This document shows positions 1 through 7,845 of a stretch of DNA of 41,803 bases, one piece after another; the first letter of the stretch is position 1, and each line of letters starts with the position of its first letter. The position numbers were made by a program, and so were the translations under genes. The notes under the pieces are model-generated. The model was not told where the DNA came from, searched no databases, and saw only the letters and a list, made by a program, of their open reading frames with translations. Origin of the DNA: Thermoprotei archaeon (GTDB lineage Archaea > Thermoproteota > Thermoprotei_A > Sulfolobales > Acidilobaceae); assembly GCA_029335875.2 (NCBI GenBank), contig JARJMZ020000020.1, positions 1 through 41,803 of the forward strand. Reading direction: 5' to 3'.

Positions 1-273
1 GCTGAGAGGCTTGGGATCCGCGATGGCGACATAGTTGAACTGGAAGGCATAGATACAGGGGTTAAGGCTAGGGTGAGAGTTAAGGTGACTGAGAGGGTTA
101 AAGAGGGGATTCTATTCGCATACGCTAACATGTGGGGTAGAAAGTCGAAACTCCTGCCAGAAGGTCATTTCGCAAAGGAAGGCATCAATCCTAACTCGTT
201 CGCAAAAGGCTATGTGATCCCCGTAGTAGGAGGGGGAGCCTCTAATAATAGTGTGAAGGTGAAGAAGCTATGA
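1..273 (+). CDS. Molybdopterin oxidoreductase catalytic subunit, C-terminal fragment
   Basis: The frame is open from base 1, so the gene starts upstream of the window; 90 codons remain. The fragment opens with A-E-R-L-G-I-R-D-G-D, the usual entry into the C-terminal molybdopterin-dinucleotide-binding barrel of the DMSO-reductase superfamily, and continues with strands such as VELEGIDTG and VRVKVTERV. The next two genes encode the matching FeS and NrfD-type membrane subunits, so this is the large subunit of a Psr/Phs/Ttr-like enzyme. The stop overlaps the next start (ATGA, 270-273), showing translational coupling. The substrate (polysulfide, thiosulfate, tetrathionate, arsenate or other) cannot be told from this fragment. 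Confidence 0.8.
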   Translation, partial: AERLGIRDGDIVELEGIDTGVKARVRVKVTERVKEGILFAYANMWGRKSKLLPEGHFAKEGINPNSFAKGYVIPVVGGGASNNSVKVKKL

Positions 274-830
274 GGATCGCGTTTGTATGGGATTCCCGTA
301 GATGCATAGGATGTATGGCTTGTGTTATAGCGTGCGCCTCAGCAAACCACCCTGAGCTCATGAGGGAGGCTAAACCTAACCCACAATGGAACTGGCTTGG
401 CGGCAACATAAGGGTTGTCACCAGAGAAACTGGTGGTAGGCCGGTCTTAAGGCTCGTATCATGCCAGCATTGTGAAAACCCGCCTTGCGTCCATGCCTGC
501 CCTACGGGGGCTAGCTACATAGATAAACGGACAGGTTTCGTGAGTATTGACTATAACAAGTGTGTAGGGTGTAAGGCGTGTGTTGTGGCGTGCCCGTACG
601 GGGCTAGATGGCTACACCCAGTAAACATGTTACCTGGAAAATGCCCTGGCGATTTCTGCTATGAAAACAAAATAGCGGTGTGCGCTGAAGTGTGCCCGGC
701 GGGGGCTAGGATAACTGGGGACCTCGACGATCCCAACTCGCCAGTGAATGAAGCGCTGAGGAAGCATAAGACGGAGAGGATGCTAGAACACCTAGGCACA
801 GAGCCTAAATGGTTCATAATCACGGGGTGA
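270..830 (+). CDS. 4Fe-4S ferredoxin-type electron-transfer subunit of a molybdopterin oxidoreductase
   Basis: A 186-residue protein of the DmsB/PsrB/PhsB family, which wires the catalytic subunit to the membrane quinone subunit. Cysteine clusters are visible: CIGCMACVIAC (about 12-22), CQHCENPPCVHAC (about 65-77), CVGCKACVVAC (about 97-107), and later cysteines in KCPGDFCY, VCAEVC. These are enough for the usual four [4Fe-4S] clusters. There is no signal peptide of its own, normal for this family. It overlaps the catalytic gene by 4 nt and is 6 nt from the NrfD gene, so the three form one operon. Confidence 0.9.
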   Translation: MRIAFVWDSRRCIGCMACVIACASANHPELMREAKPNPQWNWLGGNIRVVTRETGGRPVLRLVSCQHCENPPCVHACPTGASYIDKRTGFVSIDYNKCVGCKACVVACPYGARWLHPVNMLPGKCPGDFCYENKIAVCAEVCPAGARITGDLDDPNSPVNEALRKHKTERMLEHLGTEPKWFIITG

Positions 831-836
831 TGTTAA

Positions 837-1991
837 ATGGGGGAGGCTGCTAGAGCTTCTAAAAGGCTGGCTGCTCTCCTTGTTTTACTAGTTTTGATAA
901 TTATAGGCCTCGCCATGATAGTTTACGGCTTCACGAGGAAGGAGGTGCATGCTGTAAGCTGGGGGCTGTTAGTGGCGGCTTACGTTTATTTCGCCTTAAT
1001 ATCCGGGGGCGCTATAATACTTGAAGGCGTTCATACAATACTAGGCTATAAGGGGCCTAAGAGCGAGCTTGGCAGGATTTACAAGCTCGCCTTATGGTTT
1101 TCCATAGCTTCTGTAGTATGTGCCTGGCTCTTGATCGCGGCAGAGGTAACTAAGCCTTGGATTTTCTGGAAGATATTCACGGAGTTTAATGTGACTTCTA
1201 GAATAGCCTGGATGGTTCTACTATACGCTATATACGCTGTGATCCTAGTTATACAGTTAATAGTTATTATAAGGATTGCTAGTGGAGGCCTGGAGAAAGT
1301 AGAGCTCGCCTTAGCAGTGTTAGGAGTAATAGTTGCGGTAGCTCTCTACAGTAACTTAGCCCAGGTCTTCGGCACTATAGCGGCAGTGCCGGGCTGGTAC
1401 GGGCCGCACCTGGCAGCGTACTTTATAGTGAGTGTTATCCTCCTAGGGGCCTCCGGCCAGGCGCTTTTCTCAATGCCCTATGCCTGGAGAGATGAGGAGC
1501 TTAAAAGATTCCTAGCAAGGTTCTACGGTCAGGTAATAGTTTTGGGAGTGCTCATACTAGCATTCCTAACAATATGGAACGTGATAACTGCATGGTACAT
1601 GCCGGGGGTGTGGATAACCTATAGTGAAATAGTTACAGGCGCATATTCAACGATATTCTGGGTCGTAGTAGTGTTATTAGGCATAGTAGCAGTCTTAATA
1701 TTAGCCTTATACGCTACACTTATGAAGAACGTAATAGCATTAATATTGGCAGCAGTGTTAGCGTTAATATCTGGGTTCGTGAACGTATACCTGCTTATAA
1801 TAGTCCATCAGACGAAGTTGCCTGAAGTCCTTGGAGGACTCTTCAGGGTAGCCCCCCATCACATATCAACACCGGAAATCCTCATAGTACTTGGAGCCAT
1901 CATAATATGGCCATCATTGTACGTATTCGGTCAAACACTACTGCCATTATTACCTGGGGAGAAGCCTAAGAGACTCTTCATATTCAAGTAA
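837..1991 (+). CDS. nrfD: NrfD/PsrC-like membrane anchor subunit
   Basis: A 384-residue, very hydrophobic protein with roughly nine to ten membrane segments (for example about 13-31, 41-61, 83-103, 124-147, 158-178, 194-210, 232-252, 272-295, 300-321). Length and position after the FeS subunit match the NrfD/PsrC family, which exchanges electrons with quinones in the membrane. The start is the ATG 6 nt after the previous stop; GGTGAT of the preceding stop region can serve as ribosome-binding site. It closes the oxidoreductase operon and is followed by an AT-rich hairpin. Whether the complex reduces or oxidises quinone is unknown. Confidence 0.85.
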   Translation: MGEAARASKRLAALLVLLVLIIIGLAMIVYGFTRKEVHAVSWGLLVAAYVYFALISGGAIILEGVHTILGYKGPKSELGRIYKLALWFSIASVVCAWLLIAAEVTKPWIFWKIFTEFNVTSRIAWMVLLYAIYAVILVIQLIVIIRIASGGLEKVELALAVLGVIVAVALYSNLAQVFGTIAAVPGWYGPHLAAYFIVSVILLGASGQALFSMPYAWRDEELKRFLARFYGQVIVLGVLILAFLTIWNVITAWYMPGVWITYSEIVTGAYSTIFWVVVVLLGIVAVLILALYATLMKNVIALILAAVLALISGFVNVYLLIIVHQTKLPEVLGGLFRVAPHHISTPEILIVLGAIIIWPSLYVFGQTLLPLLPGEKPKRLFIFK

Positions 1992-1993
1992 CT

Positions 1994-2030
1994 AAAAGAG
2001 AGAATTTAATCTGAAAATTTAATCTCTTTT
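1994..2030 (+). terminator. Possible terminator hairpin after the oxidoreductase operon
   Basis: AAAAGAGA (1994-2001) pairs with TCTCTTTT (2023-2030), and inside it AATTT (2003-2007) pairs with AAATT (2015-2019). A pyrimidine-rich tract (TCTCTAGTCTCTCTCT) follows. It lies just after the NrfD stop, where the operon should end. Archaeal termination depends mainly on T-rich tracts, so the hairpin may be incidental. Confidence 0.3.
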
Positions 2031-2149
2031 CTCTAGTCTCTCTCTAGACTTATTTATTAAATTAATTAATGAGTAGGTGGTATGTTTAGGCGGTAATATG
2101 CCCCATTACTTACTGAATTTAAAAAGTGATGGGGAGAGGTTAGTTTTGC

Positions 2150-2755
2150 CTATTTTATTCCTAGCTTGGGGTATATCTCTGTGTCTATCCTTTTCCTTGC
2201 CTCCCTGTATATTTCATCGTATAGGTTTCTCCCTTTCGAGTCTATGACTACTGTTAAAGGTCCTAAGTTCTCTACTTCCAGTATCCACATCGCATCCGGA
2301 ATTCCCAGGTCTAGCCAGTGCACACCTACAACTCTTTTGACTTGAGATGCTTGTAGTGCTGCCGCTCCTCCAGGATATATAGTGTATACTGCCCCGTACT
2401 TTTTGCAGGCTTCAGCCGTCCTGGGTCCCATGCCCCCTTTCCCTATAACCATTCTCAGCCCTGTCTTTTCGATCATCTCATACTCGTAAACCTCCATTCT
2501 CGTGCTTGTTGTTGGCCCTATTACGACAACTTCCCACCTATCGTCAACTTTCTTCACTACAGGGCCTGCATGGTACAATACTAGGTCTTTCAAGTCTACC
2601 GGGAGCTTCTCTCCTCTAGCTAGTAGCTCTAAAGCCCTCCTATGGCCTGCGTCTCTTAAGGTTACGACTGTTCCTGTAACGTATACGATGTCGCCTATGT
2701 CGAGCTTCCTCACATCCTCCTCTGATAAGGGGGTCTTTAGGTTATACTCCGCCAC
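2150..2755 (-). CDS. Class I fumarate hydratase, beta (C-terminal) subunit
   Basis: A 201-residue protein of the FumA C-terminal / tartrate dehydratase beta family. Signature stretches are GPTTSTRME and GKGGMGPRT, followed by the swivelling-domain sequence YTIYPGGAAAL. With the alpha subunit it interconverts fumarate and malate in the TCA cycle. It starts one base after the alpha stop, so the pair is translationally coupled. Two-subunit [4Fe-4S] fumarases are common in archaea and anaerobes. L-tartrate dehydratase is the main alternative, but the genome context suggests fumarase. Confidence 0.88.
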   Translation of the reverse strand: MAEYNLKTPLSEEDVRKLDIGDIVYVTGTVVTLRDAGHRRALELLARGEKLPVDLKDLVLYHAGPVVKKVDDRWEVVVIGPTTSTRMEVYEYEMIEKTGLRMVIGKGGMGPRTAEACKKYGAVYTIYPGGAAALQASQVKRVVGVHWLDLGIPDAMWILEVENLGPLTVVIDSKGRNLYDEIYREARKRIDTEIYPKLGIK

Positions 2756-2756
2756 A

Positions 2757-3665
2757 TTAAGCCACCTCCTTAGTCATATGTGGATGTGTTAAATATTCAA
2801 TCTTACCGTCGGGGTATATCCTCATAGAGGCTCTTCTTGCAGCCCAACAGTTTATAACTACAGCGACACTTAAAGTCGCAGGGTGCCTGGGGGCGTAGTC
2901 TACGTGGACGTCTAGGGCGGTAACTTTACCCCCCATCCCGTGAGCTCCGAAGCCTATTTCATTTATGGCTTTCAGGAGTTCTTCCTCGAACTTCGCGACC
3001 TCAGGGACCTCATGCCTCCGGCCTATGGGCCTCAAGAGCCCCTTATAGGCGAGTTTCATTGCCGTGCTCACGTTGGGGCCTATGCCTACGCTAACAACTA
3101 TGGGGGGGCATGGTTGTGGCCCGGCCTCGTATACTGCTTCAATAACGTATTTCATAACGCCTTTAAGCCCCTCAGCTGGTATGAGGTTCTTAGCCCTGCC
3201 AATAACTTCGCTGCCCCCACCTTTAAGTAGGACGGTGACCTCAGCCGTATCGCTTCCCTCGATGAAGTCCCAGTCTATCCAGGGCATGTAACGTCCCGTG
3301 TTGTCCCCGGGGTTCCTGCCTGTAAACACGTCTATAGTGTTAGGCCTCAAAGGCACCCTCATAGTAGCCTCAACAGTAGCCCTCTTGAGGATAGAGGGTA
3401 AGAGACCTGTGAACGGGAACCTATCCCCGACAGCCACATGGAACATTACAACACCAGTATCCTGACATATAGGCAGCCTCCTCTCCCTAGCAACCCTAAC
3501 ATTGTCAAGCATAGCCCTGAGAAAACTCCTAGTACCAGGGTTATCCTCAACCTCATAAGCTCTCAGAAGAGCCTTCTCAACATCCTCAGGAAGCCACACG
3601 GCAGCCGCCTCTATAAGCTTCACAGTAGCCTCAAGAAGCTTCTTCTCCACATCGACAACGTTCAT
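2757..3665 (-). CDS. Class I fumarate hydratase, alpha (N-terminal, FeS) subunit
   Basis: A 302-residue protein holding the [4Fe-4S] catalytic domain. Three cysteines match the known cluster ligands of the family: C67 in ICQDTG, C186 in QPCPPIV, and C273 in VVINCWAARR. KGGGSE (about 148-153) and SVGIGPN are also family hallmarks. The ATG start at 3665 is preceded on the minus strand by GGTG with 7-nt spacing, and by a TATA-like stretch near 3691-3701. The gene leads a two-gene operon with the beta subunit. Confidence 0.92.
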   Translation of the reverse strand: MNVVDVEKKLLEATVKLIEAAAVWLPEDVEKALLRAYEVEDNPGTRSFLRAMLDNVRVARERRLPICQDTGVVMFHVAVGDRFPFTGLLPSILKRATVEATMRVPLRPNTIDVFTGRNPGDNTGRYMPWIDWDFIEGSDTAEVTVLLKGGGSEVIGRAKNLIPAEGLKGVMKYVIEAVYEAGPQPCPPIVVSVGIGPNVSTAMKLAYKGLLRPIGRRHEVPEVAKFEEELLKAINEIGFGAHGMGGKVTALDVHVDYAPRHPATLSVAVVINCWAARRASMRIYPDGKIEYLTHPHMTKEVA

Positions 3666-3690
3666 AGGGTAACACCAATTCTATATTGAT

Positions 3691-3701
3691 AAATTTAAAA
3701 T
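3691..3701 (-). promoter_or_regulatory. TATA box of the fumarase operon
   Basis: On the minus strand this reads ATTTTAAATTT, centred about 30 bp before the fumarase alpha ATG. The distance allows a very short leader that still includes the GGTG ribosome-binding site. Prediction is from spacing and composition only. Confidence 0.45.
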
Positions 3702-4201
3702 TTAAAAATTTACATCAAAAACTACCGGGAAAAACCCCCCTTACCAACCTGAACAGGCAAACACCCCCTATCTCATCTTTATCCCTGCTAATAGGAAACT
3801 GTTGAAGGGGTTAGCTTAATCCTCTTAAATGGCTTAAGGGTTTATGCGGCCCTGTCAGAGCTTAACGTTAGAGGCTTCCATCTAGTTTCGTCATTCAAAT
3901 GTGATAGGCAGTATTTACGAAAATGGAGCTGTATGGATGAAATGTTCTTAAGGCTTCTCTCGCCCATTAAAACTTTAAGTATTTAATCTGTTTAGATCTT
4001 CAATATATTAAGCACATCCTCTCTTTTTGTTCTCTTTTAAGATTCCCATGGGCTTGCGATCGCTGGAGAATGCTCATTTACCCTATAGTCTAACATCGCC
4101 TCGCGTGGAAGGCGGAAACTTGTAGTTCGCTCTTATTTAGATTTTCAGAGTGACGATTAACTGTCTAAAGCGGAAGTGTTTGCAGGGCTTTAGTAGCGTG
4201 T
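3702..4201. other. Long intergenic region with no convincing gene
   Basis: About 500 bases between two minus-strand genes. The plus strand has an open stretch of 64 codons (3795-3986, reading L-R-V-Y-A-A-L-S-E-L-N-V-R-G) but no ATG, GTG or TTG until residue 50. It could be the remnant of a decayed gene; I do not recognise a family. Short frames on either strand (for example 4052-4129 plus) look random. I see no clear RNA gene, inverted terminal repeats or CRISPR-type repeats. Confidence 0.4.
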
Positions 4202-5026
4202 TTAAACTTCCCATGGCCATTTCTCTGAGGCTGCTAAGGCTATAGCTATAAAAGTTCCGCCTAGTAGGTGGTTTAAGTTATACCCTTTGCTTCTTAAACT
4301 CCTATCTAATTTTAATGCTTCAACTATGTTAGTAATGTCTAGTTTCTCCAGCTCCCTCAATCCTTTCTCGATAGCTATCGCAGTGTAAGATTTTATGGCT
4401 GCCAACGTCATACTCTTCTCTGAGGCTGCAATCTTAGAGTATTCCAGTAGTTTATCGAGTTTTCTAGAATTAAGCCAAAACCCTGAGTCAGCCTCCCCCA
4501 GGATCTCATAGAGGTCTCCCAATGTTAAGGCTTCCAACCTAATTTTAGTCCTAGTTACCCCCCTCTTATCCAGGAGGCTCAAGTGCTCAGTACTAGATAC
4601 AGCTTCAAGCCCCTCTAGTAGTTTCAAGGAGTCTTCGAGGGAGCTCCTATATAATATCAGCGTCGTGGAGCTTCTCAAGGCCCCCCTAAGCCCCCTACCC
4701 TGCCTGTCAGCGAATCCTTTCAACGTTGATAGTGTTAGAGCCGCCGCTACGAGCCCTGATAGGGGTTTTAAGCCTGAACTTCTATATGCTTCCCTTAGGG
4801 CTTCTAATACGAGCTCTCCTAAACCAATCTTCTGGATAGTGAGCTCGCCATCGGCCAAAAGCCTCCCCCTCTCGTAGGAATCATCAATGTAATTTAAGAT
4901 TATGACTGCCTCTACAAGCCTTTTCTCAAACTCGAAACCTGGCACAAGCCTTGTTAAGGCCCCAGGCTTTACCGGGGCTGACAGTGTAACCATTAGTGAC
5001 ACCTTTAAAGGTATAGTTTCCCGCAA
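4202..5026 (-). CDS. CitG/MdcB-like protein (triphosphoribosyl-dephospho-CoA synthase family)
   Basis: A 274-residue, largely helical protein. The N-terminus S-A-P-V-K-P-G-A-L-T-R matches the P-K-P-G-x-V-x-R motif of the CitG family, which makes the triphosphoribosyl-dephospho-CoA precursor of citrate or malonate lyase cofactors. The C-terminal NHLLGGTFIAIALA resembles the family's end motif. No citrate lyase or malonate decarboxylase genes are nearby, and archaeal members often occur without them, so the real substrate is unknown. The start is TTG at 5026, with a TATA-like CCTTTAAAA about 25 bp upstream, suggesting a leaderless message. Confidence 0.6.
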   Translation of the reverse strand: MRETIPLKVSLMVTLSAPVKPGALTRLVPGFEFEKRLVEAVIILNYIDDSYERGRLLADGELTIQKIGLGELVLEALREAYRSSGLKPLSGLVAAALTLSTLKGFADRQGRGLRGALRSSTTLILYRSSLEDSLKLLEGLEAVSSTEHLSLLDKRGVTRTKIRLEALTLGDLYEILGEADSGFWLNSRKLDKLLEYSKIAASEKSMTLAAIKSYTAIAIEKGLRELEKLDITNIVEALKLDRSLRSKGYNLNHLLGGTFIAIALAASEKWPWEV

Positions 5027-5081
5027 GACGTTAACCCCCGGGTTTTAAAGGTTGGGACTAATAATTTAACTGGGGCTCCGA

Positions 5082-5405
5082 ATGTATAGGGTTACTTTGA
5101 AAGCTCTAACTCCAGAGCCTCAGCTAACATCTATAGTGTTAAGGGCTCTAACAGGGTCTCTTAAGTCTTCAGGTTGCACTTTGATAGAGAGGCCTTCTTG
5201 GATTCTTGCAAGCTGCGGGGATAATGTTCTAGTTAAGGCTTTCATGCACATGGCCCCCGCGCCTAGGGAGATATTGGCTGGTATTGAGAGCTCTGTTATC
5301 ATAATTGTTGAGAGCCCTAGAGCTCCAGATGCTATTAAGGCTGTGAGCATAGTCATGGGGGCCCTTGAGGGTGTTAGTGTAGGTGTTGTCATGGAGCAAA
5401 TTTAA
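5082..5405 (+). CDS. Conserved-looking hypothetical protein, 107 aa
   Basis: I do not recognise a family. The protein alternates beta-strand-like stretches (YRVTLKAL, NVLVKAFM, SVIIIVES) with helices (PDAIKAVSIVMGALEG), as in small alpha/beta folds. It contains two cysteines (C33, C45). The ATG at 5082 has GGGG just upstream and a TATA-like TAATAATTTAA about 25 bp before it, so it is probably transcribed from a divergent promoter shared with the CitG-like gene. It ends convergently with the rhomboid gene, overlapping by 4 nt. The opposite-strand frame over 5120-5392 is judged a shadow. Confidence 0.55.
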   Translation: MYRVTLKALTPEPQLTSIVLRALTGSLKSSGCTLIERPSWILASCGDNVLVKAFMHMAPAPREILAGIESSVIIIVESPRAPDAIKAVSIVMGALEGVSVGVVMEQI

Positions 5406-6124
5406 TAATAGTACATGTAGGCATACCTGGCCATGGCGAGCTTCCTCTTATCAGCGAATAGTTTTGCTAACAGTAGCCCCGCAATAAAACCGCCTATATG
5501 AGCCCAGAAAGCTACGCCCGCGCTTATCCCCGCCGCCGCTATCATTAGCCCCATGAGGAGCTGGTAGAGGAACCAGAAACCTATGTATACTATAGCTGGA
5601 AGGCTCAGGGACATGGGGATCCAGCCCCAGAAAGCTACAACGCGCACTCTACCCCAAGGGAATAATACTAGGTAGGCTCCGAGAACTCCTGAGATAGCTC
5701 CTGAAGCCCCCACTGCCGGCACTATAAGAGAGGATGGGTCGAACATTAGAGCGTAAAGAGTGTGGATTAGAGAGGCTACTAGGCCCGAGACTATGTAGAA
5801 AACGATATACCTCAGCCTCCCCATAACTACCTCAACATTATCCCCAAAAACATACAGATACAACATGTTGCCGAGCAGGTGCACTAGGTTGCCGTGAAGG
5901 AACATTGACGTTAAGAGCGTGTAAAGCCTCTCCCCCCTCAGAAAATATGCTGGTATGAAGCCTAAAGTCCATATAACCTCATAGAAACTCCTAGCCCCGG
6001 GGGCTAGAAGCCACGGCGTTAAGATGCTTAGAAAGAATAGTATAATATTTAACATTATTAAGGTTAAATTGACTAAAGGCGGGCCTCCAAGCCTGGGACT
6101 CTCATCCCCTACAGGTATGCCCAT
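5402..6124 (-). CDS. Rhomboid-family intramembrane serine protease
   Basis: A 240-residue membrane protein with about six to seven segments. The catalytic serine motif is G139-A-S141-G, and the catalytic histidine is H209 in AHIGGFIAGLLL. The oxyanion/structural motif HGNLVHLLGN (H77, H82, N86) is intact, as is the L1-loop arginine region after the first helix. Rhomboids cut transmembrane helices of substrate proteins inside the membrane. The N-terminal 20 residues are polar and cytoplasmic. All key residues are present, so it should be active; its substrate is unknown. Confidence 0.92.
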   Translation of the reverse strand: MGIPVGDESPRLGGPPLVNLTLIMLNIILFFLSILTPWLLAPGARSFYEVIWTLGFIPAYFLRGERLYTLLTSMFLHGNLVHLLGNMLYLYVFGDNVEVVMGRLRYIVFYIVSGLVASLIHTLYALMFDPSSLIVPAVGASGAISGVLGAYLVLFPWGRVRVVAFWGWIPMSLSLPAIVYIGFWFLYQLLMGLMIAAAGISAGVAFWAHIGGFIAGLLLAKLFADKRKLAMARYAYMYYY

Positions 6125-6273
6125 GGGAATCTAAACCTCCAAGGATCTATATAAATTAAAATGATTTAAAGCTTAAAAACGCCATAGTATCGAGAGGGTG
6201 AGGCAATACGACTAGACTGAGTCACAACATAGGCAAGATTAGAGCTTTCATAGAGTTAACTAAGCCTAGACAG

Positions 6274-7107
6274 ATGGCCCTCTTACTCTTAACAATGTAC
6301 GGCTCATACATAGTGGCCGGAGGACCTCTAGACCCGATACTCTTGGCTAAACTGACAATAATGGGGGTAACCTCTGTAGGTGGGGTGACAGCCCTCAACA
6401 TGTATCTTGATAGTGACGTGGACGCTCTCATGAAGAGGACTCGCAGGAGGCCATTACCCTCTGGGAGGTTAACTGTTACAGAGGCTCTAGCGGGCATAGC
6501 TATAATGCTCTTAGTAGGCGTCACTACGGCGGCCGCCATAAACGTTTATGTCCTCTTCACTGTACTGGCTGGGTTATACTTCGATATCATAGGCTATACT
6601 GAGCTTACTAAGAGGTTTACCCCCCTCAACATATTCTTAGGTAGCATAGCTGGGGCCATGCCCGCCCTCGGAGGCTGGGCTGCAGGGGCAGGCTCTATAG
6701 GATTGCCCGGTATCATGTTAGCAGGCGTAGTTTTCACATGGCAACCTCTCCATGTGTGGTTTCTAGCTTATTTCCTTGAGGACGATTATAGGATGGCTAA
6801 AGTGCCTATGGCCTCCTTATACTACGGTCCCCGACTATTCTCCGTTATGGTTGCTTCCTCTCTAACCCTCATGGCTCTCCTTATCCTAGCTTTCATTTAT
6901 CTAACGGGGCGCGGCTATGTTAGCGCCGCCGTCTCACTCATATTAATAGTTTTAGCTATACTTAGAGTTTTCTCTTTCGCCAGCACGCCCTCCAGAGGTG
7001 AGGCTTTTAGAATATTCAAGTTAGCTACGCCAGTCTTAGCTGTAGTCTACATACTACTCCCCCTAGAATTCCTCGTGAAAGTCTATGTTGGGATCCCCCC
7101 AATCTAG
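6274..7107 (+). CDS. ctaB: Protoheme IX farnesyltransferase (heme O synthase), UbiA family; real start lies upstream
   Basis: A multi-spanning UbiA prenyltransferase. The first Asp-rich motif is NMYLDSDVDALMKRT with RRPLPSGRL, and the CtaB-type motif FTWQPLHVWFLAYF...DDY is present. It adds a farnesyl group to heme B for heme O/A of terminal oxidases. The coordinates give only the first ATG. In-frame sequence before it (F-I-E-L-T-K-P-R-Q-M) is the conserved CtaB N-terminus, so translation must begin earlier. Between the in-frame TGA at 6199 and this ATG there is no ATG, GTG or TTG; GAGGGTGA at 6194-6201 looks like a ribosome-binding site, so ACG at 6208 or CTG at 6217 are candidates. Confidence 0.85.
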   Translation: MALLLLTMYGSYIVAGGPLDPILLAKLTIMGVTSVGGVTALNMYLDSDVDALMKRTRRRPLPSGRLTVTEALAGIAIMLLVGVTTAAAINVYVLFTVLAGLYFDIIGYTELTKRFTPLNIFLGSIAGAMPALGGWAAGAGSIGLPGIMLAGVVFTWQPLHVWFLAYFLEDDYRMAKVPMASLYYGPRLFSVMVASSLTLMALLILAFIYLTGRGYVSAAVSLILIVLAILRVFSFASTPSRGEAFRIFKLATPVLAVVYILLPLEFLVKVYVGIPPI

Positions 7108-7117
7108 GTGGCCTAGA

Positions 7118-7828
7118 ATGTATGGGTGTCGAGGGCATAGAGTTGCCGGGTGTCTGAGTATAGCTGTCTCAGGCCTCCTAGCTCTGTCTTCGCTATTGAA
7201 CTTTGAAATTCAACCTTTCACCTTATCCCTCTCCCTTATAGCTATATCCCTGCCGGCCCTCCTAATCCTCTCAAGCTCCCCTCTCATAGGTTTCTCCATA
7301 ATTTTAACAGTCTTGGCGGTTCTCATACTAAACATTCTAGGGTTAACCCCCGCTATAAGCCTAGTGGCCCTTCTACCATCTCTCATTGAGACAATAAAGT
7401 CTAGGCGCCTAGAGCATTTAATTGCGGGTTTAGCCATAGTTCTGGCCCTTTCTTATGTATGGTTTAAAGAGCCCCTAACCCTATCAGCCTACATAGTAAC
7501 ATACGCTCTACTAGCCTCAATATTAACCAGGAGATTACATCCCCTAGTCTTAGCATTAGGAGCTTTAACCCCCCTGCTGGGAGGGGGTTTCACAGCTCTA
7601 ATATCAGCCATTATAGTAGCATCATTAGCCATAGCCGCCGGGGGCCTAATAGAGAATATAGGATGCCCGTTTAAGAGCGATGCGAGACTAGTTTATATAG
7701 GCGCTTTAACCGCGAGCGTAGCCATAGTAGCCGTCATAGTGGCTGGGTATTCAGTCATTTTCTACGGATACTGGCTCTTAGGGTTCCTTCTAGTCTTATC
7801 GGGACTTCTAGTCCCTACGAGTAAGTAG
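7118..7828 (+). CDS. Unknown polytopic membrane protein
   Basis: About 236 residues with seven or so hydrophobic segments; I do not recognise a family. It follows ctaB directly. The longer frame starts at 7085 inside ctaB, but ATG 7118 is preceded by AGGTGG (7106-7111) at 6-nt spacing and is preferred. The segment GCPFKSD near residue 190 and the C-terminal FYGYWLLGF are the only polar features. Co-transcription with ctaB hints at a role near heme or terminal oxidase biogenesis, but that is inference from position only. Confidence 0.6.
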   Translation: MYGCRGHRVAGCLSIAVSGLLALSSLLNFEIQPFTLSLSLIAISLPALLILSSSPLIGFSIILTVLAVLILNILGLTPAISLVALLPSLIETIKSRRLEHLIAGLAIVLALSYVWFKEPLTLSAYIVTYALLASILTRRLHPLVLALGALTPLLGGGFTALISAIIVASLAIAAGGLIENIGCPFKSDARLVYIGALTASVAIVAVIVAGYSVIFYGYWLLGFLLVLSGLLVPTSK

Positions 7829-7845
7829 GGTAATGTTACATACTC

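Noticed and set aside
2502..3291. Several plus-strand frames over the fumarase genes
   Set aside because: Shadows of two well-supported minus-strand genes.
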